A stretch of 64,000 nucleotides of DNA. It comes from Saprospiraceae bacterium (GTDB lineage: Bacteria; Bacteroidota; Bacteroidia; Chitinophagales; Saprospiraceae). Location: contig JADKGI010000015.1 of the NCBI GenBank assembly GCA_016722285.1, positions 1 through 64,000 of the forward strand. The letters are read 5' to 3'. Made by a program: the position numbers and the translations under genes. Under the pieces are notes generated by a model. The model ran no database searches. It was given only the letters and a program-made list of their open reading frames with translations, and was not told where the DNA came from. Shown piece by piece: positions 45,355 to 54,005 of this stretch (the first letter of the stretch is position 1; every line of letters begins with the position of its first letter).

Positions 45355-46473
45355 CTATTGTATTGAAATAATCTCAAACCTTTTTAAAAAATCAATATCA
45401 AAATCTGCTCCATGTCCGGGGGTATCGTCAACCGTCAGTTCCCAATCTTTATGATAGGTTAACCCTCCAATTCACGGGTCTTCTGAATGCATTAGCGGGC
45501 TATCCATATCATGAAAAATGATATTGTCCCACGCCATACTGAAATGTAATAATGCACTCATGCCGACTTTGGATTCACTAAAAGAACCTACCTGACAGTA
45601 CACATCAGCCGCTTGTGCCAATCCTGCCAGTTTCATGCCATTGCATATGCCTCCTGTCTTTCCGAGTTTGATATTGATCATGTGAGCTGCTTGCTGGCTC
45701 AACACTTTATAGGCATCTCTATGATTGAACACAGACTCATCTGCCATAATGGGTATAGGACTTAATGCAGTAAGTCTGGCCTGATCTACTATATTTCCTG
45801 CCTGAACAGGCTCTTCACAATGCTCAATATTGAGGTCCTTCATACCATGCAATACTCTCAGGGCATCCAGATAGTTCCATCCCTGGTTAGCATCTACCCG
45901 CAATGGAAGGTCGTATCCAACCGATGATCTGATAGCTTCCATGCGCTCCACATCCCTTTTATAGCCTCGCTCTCCTAATTTCACCTTCAGTACCGGAAAT
46001 CCCATTTCCTTAAATTTCAATGCTTTTTCGGCCATTTTTTCTTTTGAAAGAAGGCTCACTGTATTATCAGTATATATTTTTTTACTCCTGTCTCCATTCA
46101 ACAATACATACAGAGGCATATTATTCATTTTTGCAACAAGATCATAGAGTGCCATGTCAAAAGCACATTTGACAGAAGCATTACCTACTATCATTTTGTC
46201 CATCAGAGCCACATGATTATGAATCTCTCTGGGATCTGAACCCAGCAAAGCTTTCGCCAGATCTTTGGCAAAAGCAACCGTGCCTGTTTGTGTCTCCCCA
46301 TGAATAGACCTGAAAGGACAACACTCTCCTACACCATACGTCCCATCTGAATTATATATTTTTACAATAGTAATTTTTGCATGAGTCAGGGCACCTTTTG
46401 AGATCACAAAAGGCTCGTTAAGCATTATCTGAGTTGGGATAATCTCGATTTTGTGTATTGTCGATTTTTTCAT
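45355..46473 (-). CDS. L-Ala-D/L-Glu (dipeptide) epimerase, with premature stop
   Basis: Enolase-superfamily epimerase. KVKLG (catalytic Lys pair), RVDANQGW, EEPV, ADES and INIKLGKTGG are the metal and acid-base residues in canonical order; GMKLAGLAQAADVYCQVGSFSES follows. The open frame stops at 45472-45474 (TGA) after MHSEDP. Beyond it the same frame continues IGGLTYHKDWELTVDDTPGHGADFD to a stop at 45355-45357, which is the normal C-terminus. Either one nonsense codon or two compensating indels (DPVIGG is the expected reading) explains this. Related enzymes act on dipeptides from peptidoglycan recycling; specificity is not certain. Confidence 0.82.
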
Positions 46474-46496
46474 ATCAAGGCATTAATAATAAGCCA

Positions 46497-46527
46497 CAAA
46501 AGTAAGATTTATACAATGGATATCAAA
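46497..46527 (-). promoter_or_regulatory. Promoter of the epimerase/ATP-grasp operon
   Basis: Minus-strand TTTG (46524-46527), 19-base spacer, TACTTTTG (46497-46504). It overlaps the end of kynU and ends 23 bases before the epimerase ATG, giving the operon its own start. Confidence 0.6.
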
Positions 46528-47788
46528 GTATTTTCAAACCATCCTTTAATATCCTGCAAAAATTCCATACATCTATAAAAGTATTATAAAGTGGAGTTGG
46601 AGCTACTCTGATGACATCAGGCTCTCTCCAGTCCAAAATCACCCCCCGATCGATGAGGTAATCAAATAGTCTTTTGTCAGGATTAGTCATTTGTAGGGAT
46701 AACTGACACCCTCTCTTATTCCCATCGGTTGGGGTAATGACGTGAATCTCATCGCCCATTGAATTGTCTATCAGATATGCCAGATATAAGGTTAGCGCAA
46801 TTGATTTCAATCGCAAATTTTCCATTCCTGCTTCCAAAAATATATCTAATGATGCATGCACCGCAGCCATCTGAATCGCTGACTGATTGCTTAATTGCCA
46901 TCCTTCCGCTGTTGGCATTGGATTAAACTCAGGCCCCATCAAAAACCGGGATTCCTTATCCTGGCCCCACCATCCGGCAAACCTGTTCAGGTCTTTACGA
47001 CCATGATGACGCTTATGGATAAAAATACCCGAAAGACTTCCTGGTCCGGAATTCAGATATTTGTAAGTACACCACGCCGCAAAATCAGGTCCATCGTCAT
47101 GTAATTGCAAATCGATATTACCCGCCCCGTGAGCCAGGTCAAAACCGACTATGCAGCCTTTTTCATGGCCCATTTTAGTTATTCTCTTTAAGTCATAGAG
47201 TTGACCGGTGTAATAATTTACGCCACCAATTAATATGAGTGCTATTTCATCTCCTTGCTCATGGATGATTTTTTCAATATTTTCATTTTCTATGCAATAC
47301 TGTCCATCTTCAGGCTTCAACTCGATCATAGCGTACTTTGGATCAAAGCCATGATATCTCACCTGGCTTTCTATTGCATATCTATCCGAAGGAAAAGGTG
47401 AAAAGTCAAAAAGTATTTTATTTCTTTTGCGATCGGGTCTGTAAAAACTCACCATCAATAAATGGATATTGACAGTAAGACTGTTCATCACTACTACTTC
47501 AGCCGGAAGAGCACCTACGATGGATGCCATTGACCTGCCAATAACCTCATGATAAGGAATCCATGGGTTCTTGCCATAAAAATGACCTTCTACTGCCAGG
47601 TTTTTCCAGTCTTCTAAAACGTTGTGGATATACTTTTCAGCACTTTTTGGCATAAGGCCCAGACTGTTGCCACACATGTAAATGACATCATTTCCATTTT
47701 TATGCTTAGGTATAAAGAACTTCTCCCGAAAGGATGCCAATTTATCATCTGCATCTGACTTTTGAGCAAAACAAATAGAATTGTCCAT
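46523..47788 (-). CDS. kynU: Kynureninase
   Basis: PLP enzyme of 421 residues that cleaves kynurenine to anthranilate and alanine (or 3-hydroxykynurenine to 3-hydroxyanthranilate). YMCGNSLGLMPKSA at the N-terminus, FSPFPSDRYAIESQVRYHG, VGFDLAHGAGN and WCTYKYLNSGPGS (PLP lysine in TYKYLN) are standard. Length is normal. Other pathway genes are absent from the window. It is upstream of the epimerase operon on the same strand, with a terminator before its upstream neighbour. Confidence 0.95.
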   Translation of the reverse strand: MDNSICFAQKSDADDKLASFREKFFIPKHKNGNDVIYMCGNSLGLMPKSAEKYIHNVLEDWKNLAVEGHFYGKNPWIPYHEVIGRSMASIVGALPAEVVVMNSLTVNIHLLMVSFYRPDRKRNKILFDFSPFPSDRYAIESQVRYHGFDPKYAMIELKPEDGQYCIENENIEKIIHEQGDEIALILIGGVNYYTGQLYDLKRITKMGHEKGCIVGFDLAHGAGNIDLQLHDDGPDFAAWCTYKYLNSGPGSLSGIFIHKRHHGRKDLNRFAGWWGQDKESRFLMGPEFNPMPTAEGWQLSNQSAIQMAAVHASLDIFLEAGMENLRLKSIALTLYLAYLIDNSMGDEIHVITPTDGNKRGCQLSLQMTNPDKRLFDYLIDRGVILDWREPDVIRVAPTPLYNTFIDVWNFCRILKDGLKIL

Positions 47789-47811
47789 TGATTTTCATTT
47801 ACATATCCATT

Positions 47812-47850
47812 AAAACAAAAGAAGCCGATATTGTTGTATCAGCTTCCTTT
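47812..47850 (-). terminator. Probable terminator after porP
   Basis: Read on the minus strand, GAAGCTGATA (47846-47837) pairs with TATCGGCTTC (47830-47821) around a six-base loop with one mismatch, followed by a T-rich run (47820-47812). It separates the surface-protein genes from kynU. Confidence 0.6.
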
Positions 47851-47879
47851 TATTAACCTATAGTTATTTTAATATCTTC

Positions 47880-48791
47880 TTATTTACCTCCAAAATTTAT
47901 ACCCAATGTAAGTTCGTGGGATCCATTATTGTAGTCTTGTATCTGGTTTGATGATGTATTGTATGAATAGAAAAGGTTGAGTTTTTCTACCTTAGTTCCG
48001 ATTAGAAATCCAAGTCTCTTGTCAGCTCCAAGAGTGTAATTGATGCCTGCTATGAGCTTATCCTGAAGGAACCCAAAGTTAAGGTTCATATCAATGTGAG
48101 CAGGCACATTTGCTAATCTCTTCATGATGATACCAGGAGTCATTGTGATATCCTGCTGTATATCCAGTTTATATCCGAATTGCAAAATAACACCTACTTC
48201 TCTGTCAGTACTTTGTACATCCACATTGCTGATTCGGGCACTTACAGCTGATGGTATAGCTATTCCGTATGTAAGTCTGTCCATATATATTCCATAAATA
48301 CCAAATGAAGCGTCAAAATATTCTGCTCCCCCCAACGCTAAATTGATGACAGGATCATTTGGATCTGCATTTCCAAATCCTGAAAGACCATGCTTGATAT
48401 ATTCGGCAGACAAACCAAAACCTATTTGGTTTGTCTCTGACTTAATCATATAACTTAACCCCAGAGCGCCCTTTGTTGTTTCTAATGAGCCAAATTTATC
48501 TGAGACAATACTTACACCTACTCCAAGTCTGTTACCCACGGGTCCATTGTAAGAAAGAGTCAAAGTACGTGGTGCACCATCTATTCCGGACCATTTATTT
48601 CGATAATTGACCAGTATCTGTTGCTTTAAAGCTGAGCCAAAAGCACCCGGATTGATCAGTTGCGGATTAAGCTGGGCCTGCGTATAGATATACCTTTCAT
48701 CAAAGTATCTCGTCTGACCAATAGCCCCGGTGACATATAATACTAATGCCGAAGCAACCAGAAATGTTTTTAAAATATTATTCGTTTTCAT
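47880..48791 (-). CDS. PorP/SprF-family type IX secretion outer-membrane protein
   Basis: A 303-residue outer-membrane barrel with a signal peptide (LKTFLVASALVLYVTGAIGQ). RYIYTQAQLNPQLINPGAFG, LVNYRNKWSGIDGAPRTLTLSYNGPV and GLSYMIKSETNQIGFGLSAEYIKHG are typical of the PorP/SprF family, which helps anchor or export CHU_C-tailed adhesins such as SprB. It directly follows the SprB-like gene (33-base gap), the usual pairing, so it probably serves that protein. Confidence 0.95.
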   Translation of the reverse strand: MKTNNILKTFLVASALVLYVTGAIGQTRYFDERYIYTQAQLNPQLINPGAFGSALKQQILVNYRNKWSGIDGAPRTLTLSYNGPVGNRLGVGVSIVSDKFGSLETTKGALGLSYMIKSETNQIGFGLSAEYIKHGLSGFGNADPNDPVINLALGGAEYFDASFGIYGIYMDRLTYGIAIPSAVSARISNVDVQSTDREVGVILQFGYKLDIQQDITMTPGIIMKRLANVPAHIDMNLNFGFLQDKLIAGINYTLGADKRLGFLIGTKVEKLNLFYSYNTSSNQIQDYNNGSHELTLGINFGGK

Positions 48792-48824
48792 ATTCTATTC
48801 TATTTTGAAGAAGCTGATTATATA

Positions 48825-49949
48825 TTATTTACCCCTGAGTAGCGTTACAGTACCTTTATATATTTCACGTCTCCCCTGTCCGAAATTGACAGTTAAGACC
48901 CAAATGTAGGCACCTTCTTTCAGGTTTTCACCTTTTGAATCGACTCCCTGCCAGGTGTTATTGTAATTACTTTCAGTAAAAACAGTCCTGCCCCATCTGT
49001 CAAAAACAGTCAGGTCTGATGGATTGTCATCCACACAATTAATTATAAATAAATCATTGATTCCATCCCCATTTGGAGTAATAACATCAATCGCTGTATT
49101 GCACGCTCCTTCTATTACACAATCTTTAACTTCTAAATTTGTAATTCTAAGTTCACAATTATTAGCGTCAGTTACTGTAACATTATAAAAGCCTTTGGCA
49201 AGATTTTCAACAACATTATCCACATCAGAAAGCCCAAACCATGAAAATCCATATTTTCCGGCTCCGGTATTATTCATATTGATTTCAATATTGCCATCAC
49301 TCTTTCCTTTTTGAGAACAATTAATTTTTTCAGCACCCACTAGTTTTGATGGCTGTGTTATCACAATAGGATTGGATGTCACTGTACCCTTACCATTGGA
49401 AAATTCAATAGTATAGCTTCCGGCCACAAGACCTGTAAATGAAATGTCGGCACTATTGACCTGAATATTTCTGACTGTCGTAGCTCCGGATTTAAGTGTG
49501 GCTGTGATAGGGAAGGATCCTTCAGACAACTTCGCTGTAATAGCGCCGCCACTATCACCAAAACAAGGAACACCAAAGCCATTAAAACTGGATGAAACAC
49601 CGGCAGATCCTAACTTAGGAGCCGTCTCGACAGGAGCACGTATTCCTATGACAATATTTGATCTTGCTGTTGAACAACCGTTAGCGTCTGTGACAGTAAT
49701 GTTATACGACCCGGCTTTGAGATTATTGGCATCAAGGACACCCGCAGTATTGCCGTCTGCAATTGTAGTGGGACCTGACCAAATAGCTTTATAATTTGGG
49801 GTACCCCCAGAAATATTTAATGAAATTTTGCCGTCAGCTGATATTGTTGTTGGAGCTTCAACTGTTCCGGTACGTGAAATACTCAGATCTCCTGCAGGTT
49901 CTGTTACAGTGACTGTAAGTCGTTTTTGTTTTGGAAGGACTGGCAGCAT
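48825..49949 (-). CDS. SprB-like surface protein, C-terminal part with CHU_C domain (frameshifted)
   Basis: Last third of a giant surface protein. It has three further SprB-type repeat units, each ending in a GSYNITVTDANGC-type strand, then the gliding-motility C-terminal (CHU_C) domain: ITPNGDGINDLF, LTVFDRWGRTVFTESNYNNTWQG, EGAYIWVLTVNFGQ. CHU_C domains direct secretion through the type IX system. The upstream break at about 49915-49930 is a one-base insertion; ORF start 49949 is artificial. Read as one gene from 53419 to 48825. Confidence 0.88.
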   Translation of the reverse strand: MLPVLPKQKRLTVTVTEPAGDLSISRTGTVEAPTTISADGKISLNISGGTPNYKAIWSGPTTIADGNTAGVLDANNLKAGSYNITVTDANGCSTARSNIVIGIRAPVETAPKLGSAGVSSSFNGFGVPCFGDSGGAITAKLSEGSFPITATLKSGATTVRNIQVNSADISFTGLVAGSYTIEFSNGKGTVTSNPIVITQPSKLVGAEKINCSQKGKSDGNIEINMNNTGAGKYGFSWFGLSDVDNVVENLAKGFYNVTVTDANNCELRITNLEVKDCVIEGACNTAIDVITPNGDGINDLFIINCVDDNPSDLTVFDRWGRTVFTESNYNNTWQGVDSKGENLKEGAYIWVLTVNFGQGRREIYKGTVTLLRGK

Positions 49950-52900
49950 CTGTAACGGTAACAGTATATATACCCGCCTTCAAGTTTTGTGGATTAGCTC
50001 CTGATAATCCTCCTGTCCAATTGTAGGTAAAATTCGGACAACCACCAGTTATATTAATCTGAATTGATCCATTTGATCCGCCCTTGCACTTCACGTTGCT
50101 AACTACAGGCGACAAGTTTAAGTCAGGTTGACTATCAATAATGGAAAATGACGCTACTGCAGTACAATTTTTAGAATCTGAAACCGTCACAGTATATGTT
50201 CCAATATTCAGATTTGTGGGGTTAGCAATATTGCCGAGATCATTTGTCCACTTATAAGACAATGTTCCGGAGCCGCCAGAAATACCGCTAAGATTTATGG
50301 ATCCCTTTATATTACAACCTACATTGGTTACGACGTTTGCACTTGGTATCACTATCTGAGACGGGACATTGATGACATTAAAAGTTGATGAAGCCTTACA
50401 TCCTTTGGAATCTGTAACAGTGACAGAATAGGTTCCGGGGTTCAGATTTGTTGGATTTGAAGTATTTCCCTGTGTAGGTAACCAATTGTATGTCAATGAA
50501 CCTATTCCACCAGTAACTGCACTTATATTTATAGCACCTTTGTCATCACATTGTGCATTTTTTATAACATTTGCTGATGGTATGACCATTTGTGATGGAA
50601 CATCCTGGACAGTAAATGTCGAAGATGTCTTACATCCTTTTGAATCGGTCACTGTGACTGAATAGGTTCCGGCATTCAAATTAGTCGGATTGGCAGTATT
50701 GCCCTGATCTGGTGTCCAGACATAGGTTAATGCCCCGATACCTCCGGTTACACCACTTATATTTATGGCACCTTTGTCATCACATTGTGCATTTTTCACA
50801 ACGCTGGATGCAGGAATTGCAATCTGAGAAGGCAGGTTCTGAACTGTAAACGTAGAAGATGCCTTACATCCCTTTGAATCTGTCACCGTAACAGAATATG
50901 ATCCGGCATTCAGATTTTTTGGATTGGCGGTGTTGCCCTGATCAGGTGTCCAAGCATAAGCTAACGTCCCGTTTCCTCCGGTTACTCCGGCGATATTGAT
51001 AGATCCTTTTTCCTCGCATTGGGCATTGGTCACTGCATTAGCGGATGGTATGGCCATTTGAGAAGCCTGATTTTCTACTGTAAATGTAGAAGAAGCTTTA
51101 CATCCTTTTGAATCTGTCACTGTAACCGAATATGTTCCGGCATTCAGATTTGTCAGATTACTATTATTTCCTTGGTCCGGAGTCCATGCATAGGTTAATG
51201 TACCGCTTGCCCCGGTTATGCCAGTGAGATTAATGGCTCCTTTGGCGTCACACTGAGCATTCGTTACTGCAATAGTTGGTATTACTATTTGTGATGGTGT
51301 ATTTGTTACTGTAAAGCTCGTATTGGCCTTACATCCTTTTGAATCTGTCACTGTAACCGAATATGTTCCGGCATTCAGATTTGTCAGATTACTATTATTT
51401 CCTTGGTCCGGAGTCCATGCATAGGTTAATGTACCGCTTGCCCCGGTTATGCCAGTGAGATTAATGGCTCCTTTGGCGTCACACTGAGCATTCGTTACTG
51501 CAATAGTTGGTATTACTATTTGTGATGGAGTATTTGTTACTGTAAAGCTCGTATTGGCCTTACATCCTTTTGAATCTGTTACTGTAACTGAATATGTTCC
51601 TGCGTTCAGATTAGTCAGATTACCATTGTTCCCCTGATCCGGAGTCCAGGCATAGGCAAACCCACCATTGCCTCCTGACGTTGTGCTGATATTGATGGCT
51701 CCTTTGGCATCGCATTGTGCATTGGTGATAACACCTGAGGTTGGGATAGTTATTGATGTTGGCTGTGTTACTGTGGCAGTACCGGAGCAACAGGATGTAC
51801 CATTAAAGGTGATTTCATATGTATATACACCTGCAGCGATACCGGTAAGATTTGTTCCTGATGTAACAGGAGCCGCTGCTTTTACAATCGTACCAGCAGC
51901 ATTTTTCCATACTATATTGTGATTGCCGAGATTAGTACCAGTTACATTCAATGTGACAGATCCGTCAGTCGCTCCATTACAACTTGCATTTGTTATGGTT
52001 CCTAAAGCACAGGTCGCACTACATCCGGCCTGTGTGACACATGTTACTGAGCCACCAACACCCTGACTGGATAACTGCACACTTCCGTCTCCGACTATAT
52101 CCGGCGTTCCGGTTATATTGACAGCCATAGATGGAAGACATTGTTTTAATTTGAAACATATCTGGAAAATTTTACTACCATCGGCTTTTGTGGTGGCGTT
52201 TGAACCGGAAAGCCATTGAAAACTTAATGTACTTGCTGTATTTGAAAAGGCAGAAGAATTCAGACCAGTCAAATCGTATTTATCCGTTTTCACAAATTCC
52301 AATTGATCAGCATTCCAGGCGAATACTACCGTAGCACCCAGTATTGAAGTAAAATTTTCTACTGAAACATCTACACAAACAGTTTCATTTACCTGACCAT
52401 TTATTGTCCCAACTCTTACTACAACTGCACCTTGTGGTGGTGCTTCGGTTATAGTTACTTTTCCATAAGTAAAACACACAGGTATTGTAGCAGTATTATT
52501 TTCCCAAAAAGTAGGAAGTGCTCCCTGGCCTATTTGAATACATCCTGTTTGAGTTTTGCCTCCAAGTATTTTAAAACACAACTCCATAATAACCGTGTTG
52601 TCAGCGAGGGTCAGTGGGACAACCGGGTTGTCGTTGGCCCAAAGAAATCTGAATTCACCTGATGGGGCATTGTTAGAATTAAATCCTCCACTAAATCCCG
52701 GAATTCCTCCTGATGAAGGTGTTTTTACCTCAGTAAACTGAAGAATAGTGGGGTCCCATTTGATACTACCCTGACCGGATTGCATCATATTAAAGTTTTT
52801 GACAGTAATGGGAACACAGATTGTTTTACCTTTTTCAGCGGTAACTGACGCACCAATAAATGTCAGATTGCTTGCATTTGAACAAACAGGACTGACACAG

Positions 52901-53140
52901 TTATCTACAGGATTTGTATCGCATTTTATTGAGACTGATCCTTTGGTATTTATAAGGTTGACAGGTTGCAGGTTTGAGTCTAAAATTTCAATGGCCCTGG
53001 GTATTCCGCTTGTTATTATATCTGACTTTTTACATTTGGCGCCGGATGCTGAAAATACAATAGTAAATAATCTGCTTCCATTCGTAAGGGATTTTCCCGT
53101 GCCCAGCTGATCAAACCACGAAAAAGTAATCTGCCCTTTT
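49858..53140 (-). CDS. SprB-like surface protein, central part with cohesin-like and SprB repeats (frameshifted)
   Basis: Central part of the giant protein; the first internal ATG in this frame is 52788 but coding is open back to about 53140. Two cohesin-like domains come first (beta-sandwich pattern with NFNMMQSGQGSIKWDPTILQF and NFTSILGATVVFAWNADQLEF), then about nine SprB-type repeats of near 77 residues, each with NAQCDAKGAIN, a YAWTPDQGN strand and GTYSVTVTDSKGCKA. Two adjacent repeats (offset 231 bases) are almost identical in DNA. The frame breaks at both ends by one extra base each. Likely a T9SS-exported adhesin. Confidence 0.88.
51102..51580 (-). repeat. Near-identical 231-base tandem repeat in the SprB-like gene
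   Basis: The segments starting at about 51102 and 51333 are identical for nearly 195 bases, and differ by about one base over the next 50, at an offset of 231 bases (77 codons). Neighbouring units are more diverged, showing a recent local duplication or conversion. Confidence 0.85.
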
Positions 53141-53419
53141 TTTTACACCTACCCCGTTAGGTCCTGATACTGCTGCAGATGATAATCCGGGCAATGATGC
53201 TGAAAAATTAGTCGTATTTACAAATGTCAGAATGGTAGAGTCGTAATTTATCGAGTATTGAACACCTAGCAGATTTGTAAATCCACTGACGGTCACATCA
53301 ACTGTTGCCTGGGCATTTTGATCCACCTCTATATTGGACATAGTCAAAGTCATCTGACCATGCGCATTTTGGATAAGCATAAACAGTCCTGTGAAAATTG
53401 TAATTAAGATTTTCCTCAT
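53111..53419 (-). CDS. SprB-like surface protein, N-terminal part with first cohesin-like domain (frameshifted)
   Basis: Start of the giant protein: signal peptide (RKILITIFTGLFMLIQNAHGQ) followed by a cohesin-like domain (SNIEVDQNAQATVDVTVSGF, LLGVQYSINYDSTILTFVN). An extra A (minus strand) in the eight-base run at 53137-53144 breaks the frame; with seven, VKKGQITFSWFDQLGTGKSLTNGSRLFTIVF follows, completing the domain. The corrected gene (53419-48825) has 1530 codons plus stop. A -7 box is 36 bases upstream. Confidence 0.85.
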   Translation of the reverse strand: MRKILITIFTGLFMLIQNAHGQMTLTMSNIEVDQNAQATVDVTVSGFTNLLGVQYSINYDSTILTFVNTTNFSASLPGLSSAAVSGPNGVGVKKRADYFFVV

Positions 53420-53454
53420 ATCGGAATGATTTAAATTTTTTTAAATTGTAGGTA

Positions 53455-53462
53455 CAAAATTA
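53455..53462 (-). promoter_or_regulatory. -7 box of the SprB-like gene
   Basis: Minus-strand TAATTTTG fits TAnnTTTG and lies 35 bases before ATG 53419. No -33 element was identified. Confidence 0.4.
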
Positions 53463-53779
53463 AGCATAAATTTCCTATTAACTTACTATACATTGCATTT
53501 ATTGGGGTATAGGCAAAGCTAAAACGATACTTTGACTAAACCATTACAATTTAATACAAATAATAAGCCAAATATATTGAAAAATACTAAAAGAAGGGAA
53601 ACTGTCGTAAATCTAACAAAAAAGTGCTGCAAAAGTTTCTTTGACAAAACTACCTAAAAATATTTAATACTCGAACATATTTTTCTGTTTTTTTTGGAAT
53701 TGCAGCTAATGAAGTAATTTTAAAACATATTGTTAATTCCTGTTCAAGTTATTGAAACTCTAATCACTTGTCAATTTTA

Positions 53780-53900
53780 TATTTGAACCGTCTGTGGTGG
53801 TATAACCAATTGGACATCTTCGATTTCTTCATCTCCTTCTCAGCAATATGCTATTGCTATGAACTTCCAAAAGAGCTTCGATCTATATTCCAGGTACATA
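53780..53900. repeat. Second intergenic repeat-like element with hairpin
   Basis: Contains GCAATA (53843-53848), TGC, TATTGC (53852-53857), a perfect 6-base inverted repeat. On the minus strand it reads CATAGCAATAGC, near-identical to the hairpin core of the element at 14737. GC content is above the surrounding intergenic DNA. Confidence 0.35.
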
Positions 53901-53937
53901 CAAATCATTCTAACATATATTTTTAATTCACATAAAT

Positions 53938-53975
53938 GAAAAAAAAAGCCCGTTTACCATTGGTATCCGGGCTTT
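53938..53975 (-). terminator. Intrinsic terminator of the 1454-residue gene
   Basis: On the minus strand AAAGCCCG (53975-53968 on plus coordinates CGGGCTTT) pairs with CGGGCTTT (AAAGCCCG 53945-53952), with an inner TACC/GGTA stem, and a T-run follows. Confidence 0.75.
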
Positions 53976-54005
53976 CTGAATATTTTAAGTTTAAAGATTA
54001 AATCT

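Larger units (their letters stand above)
53420..54005. other. Intergenic region between the two surface-protein genes
   Basis: 586 bases with no gene. It holds the -7 box of the SprB-like gene (53455-53462), a repeat-like segment with a hairpin (about 53780-53900) and the terminator of the 1454-residue gene (53938-53975). The rest is AT-rich. Confidence 0.6.

Noticed and set aside
50100..51900. CRISPR-like spaced repeats
   Set aside because: The repetition is protein-coding SprB repeats in phase with the reading frame, unit 231 bases, with no palindromic short repeat.
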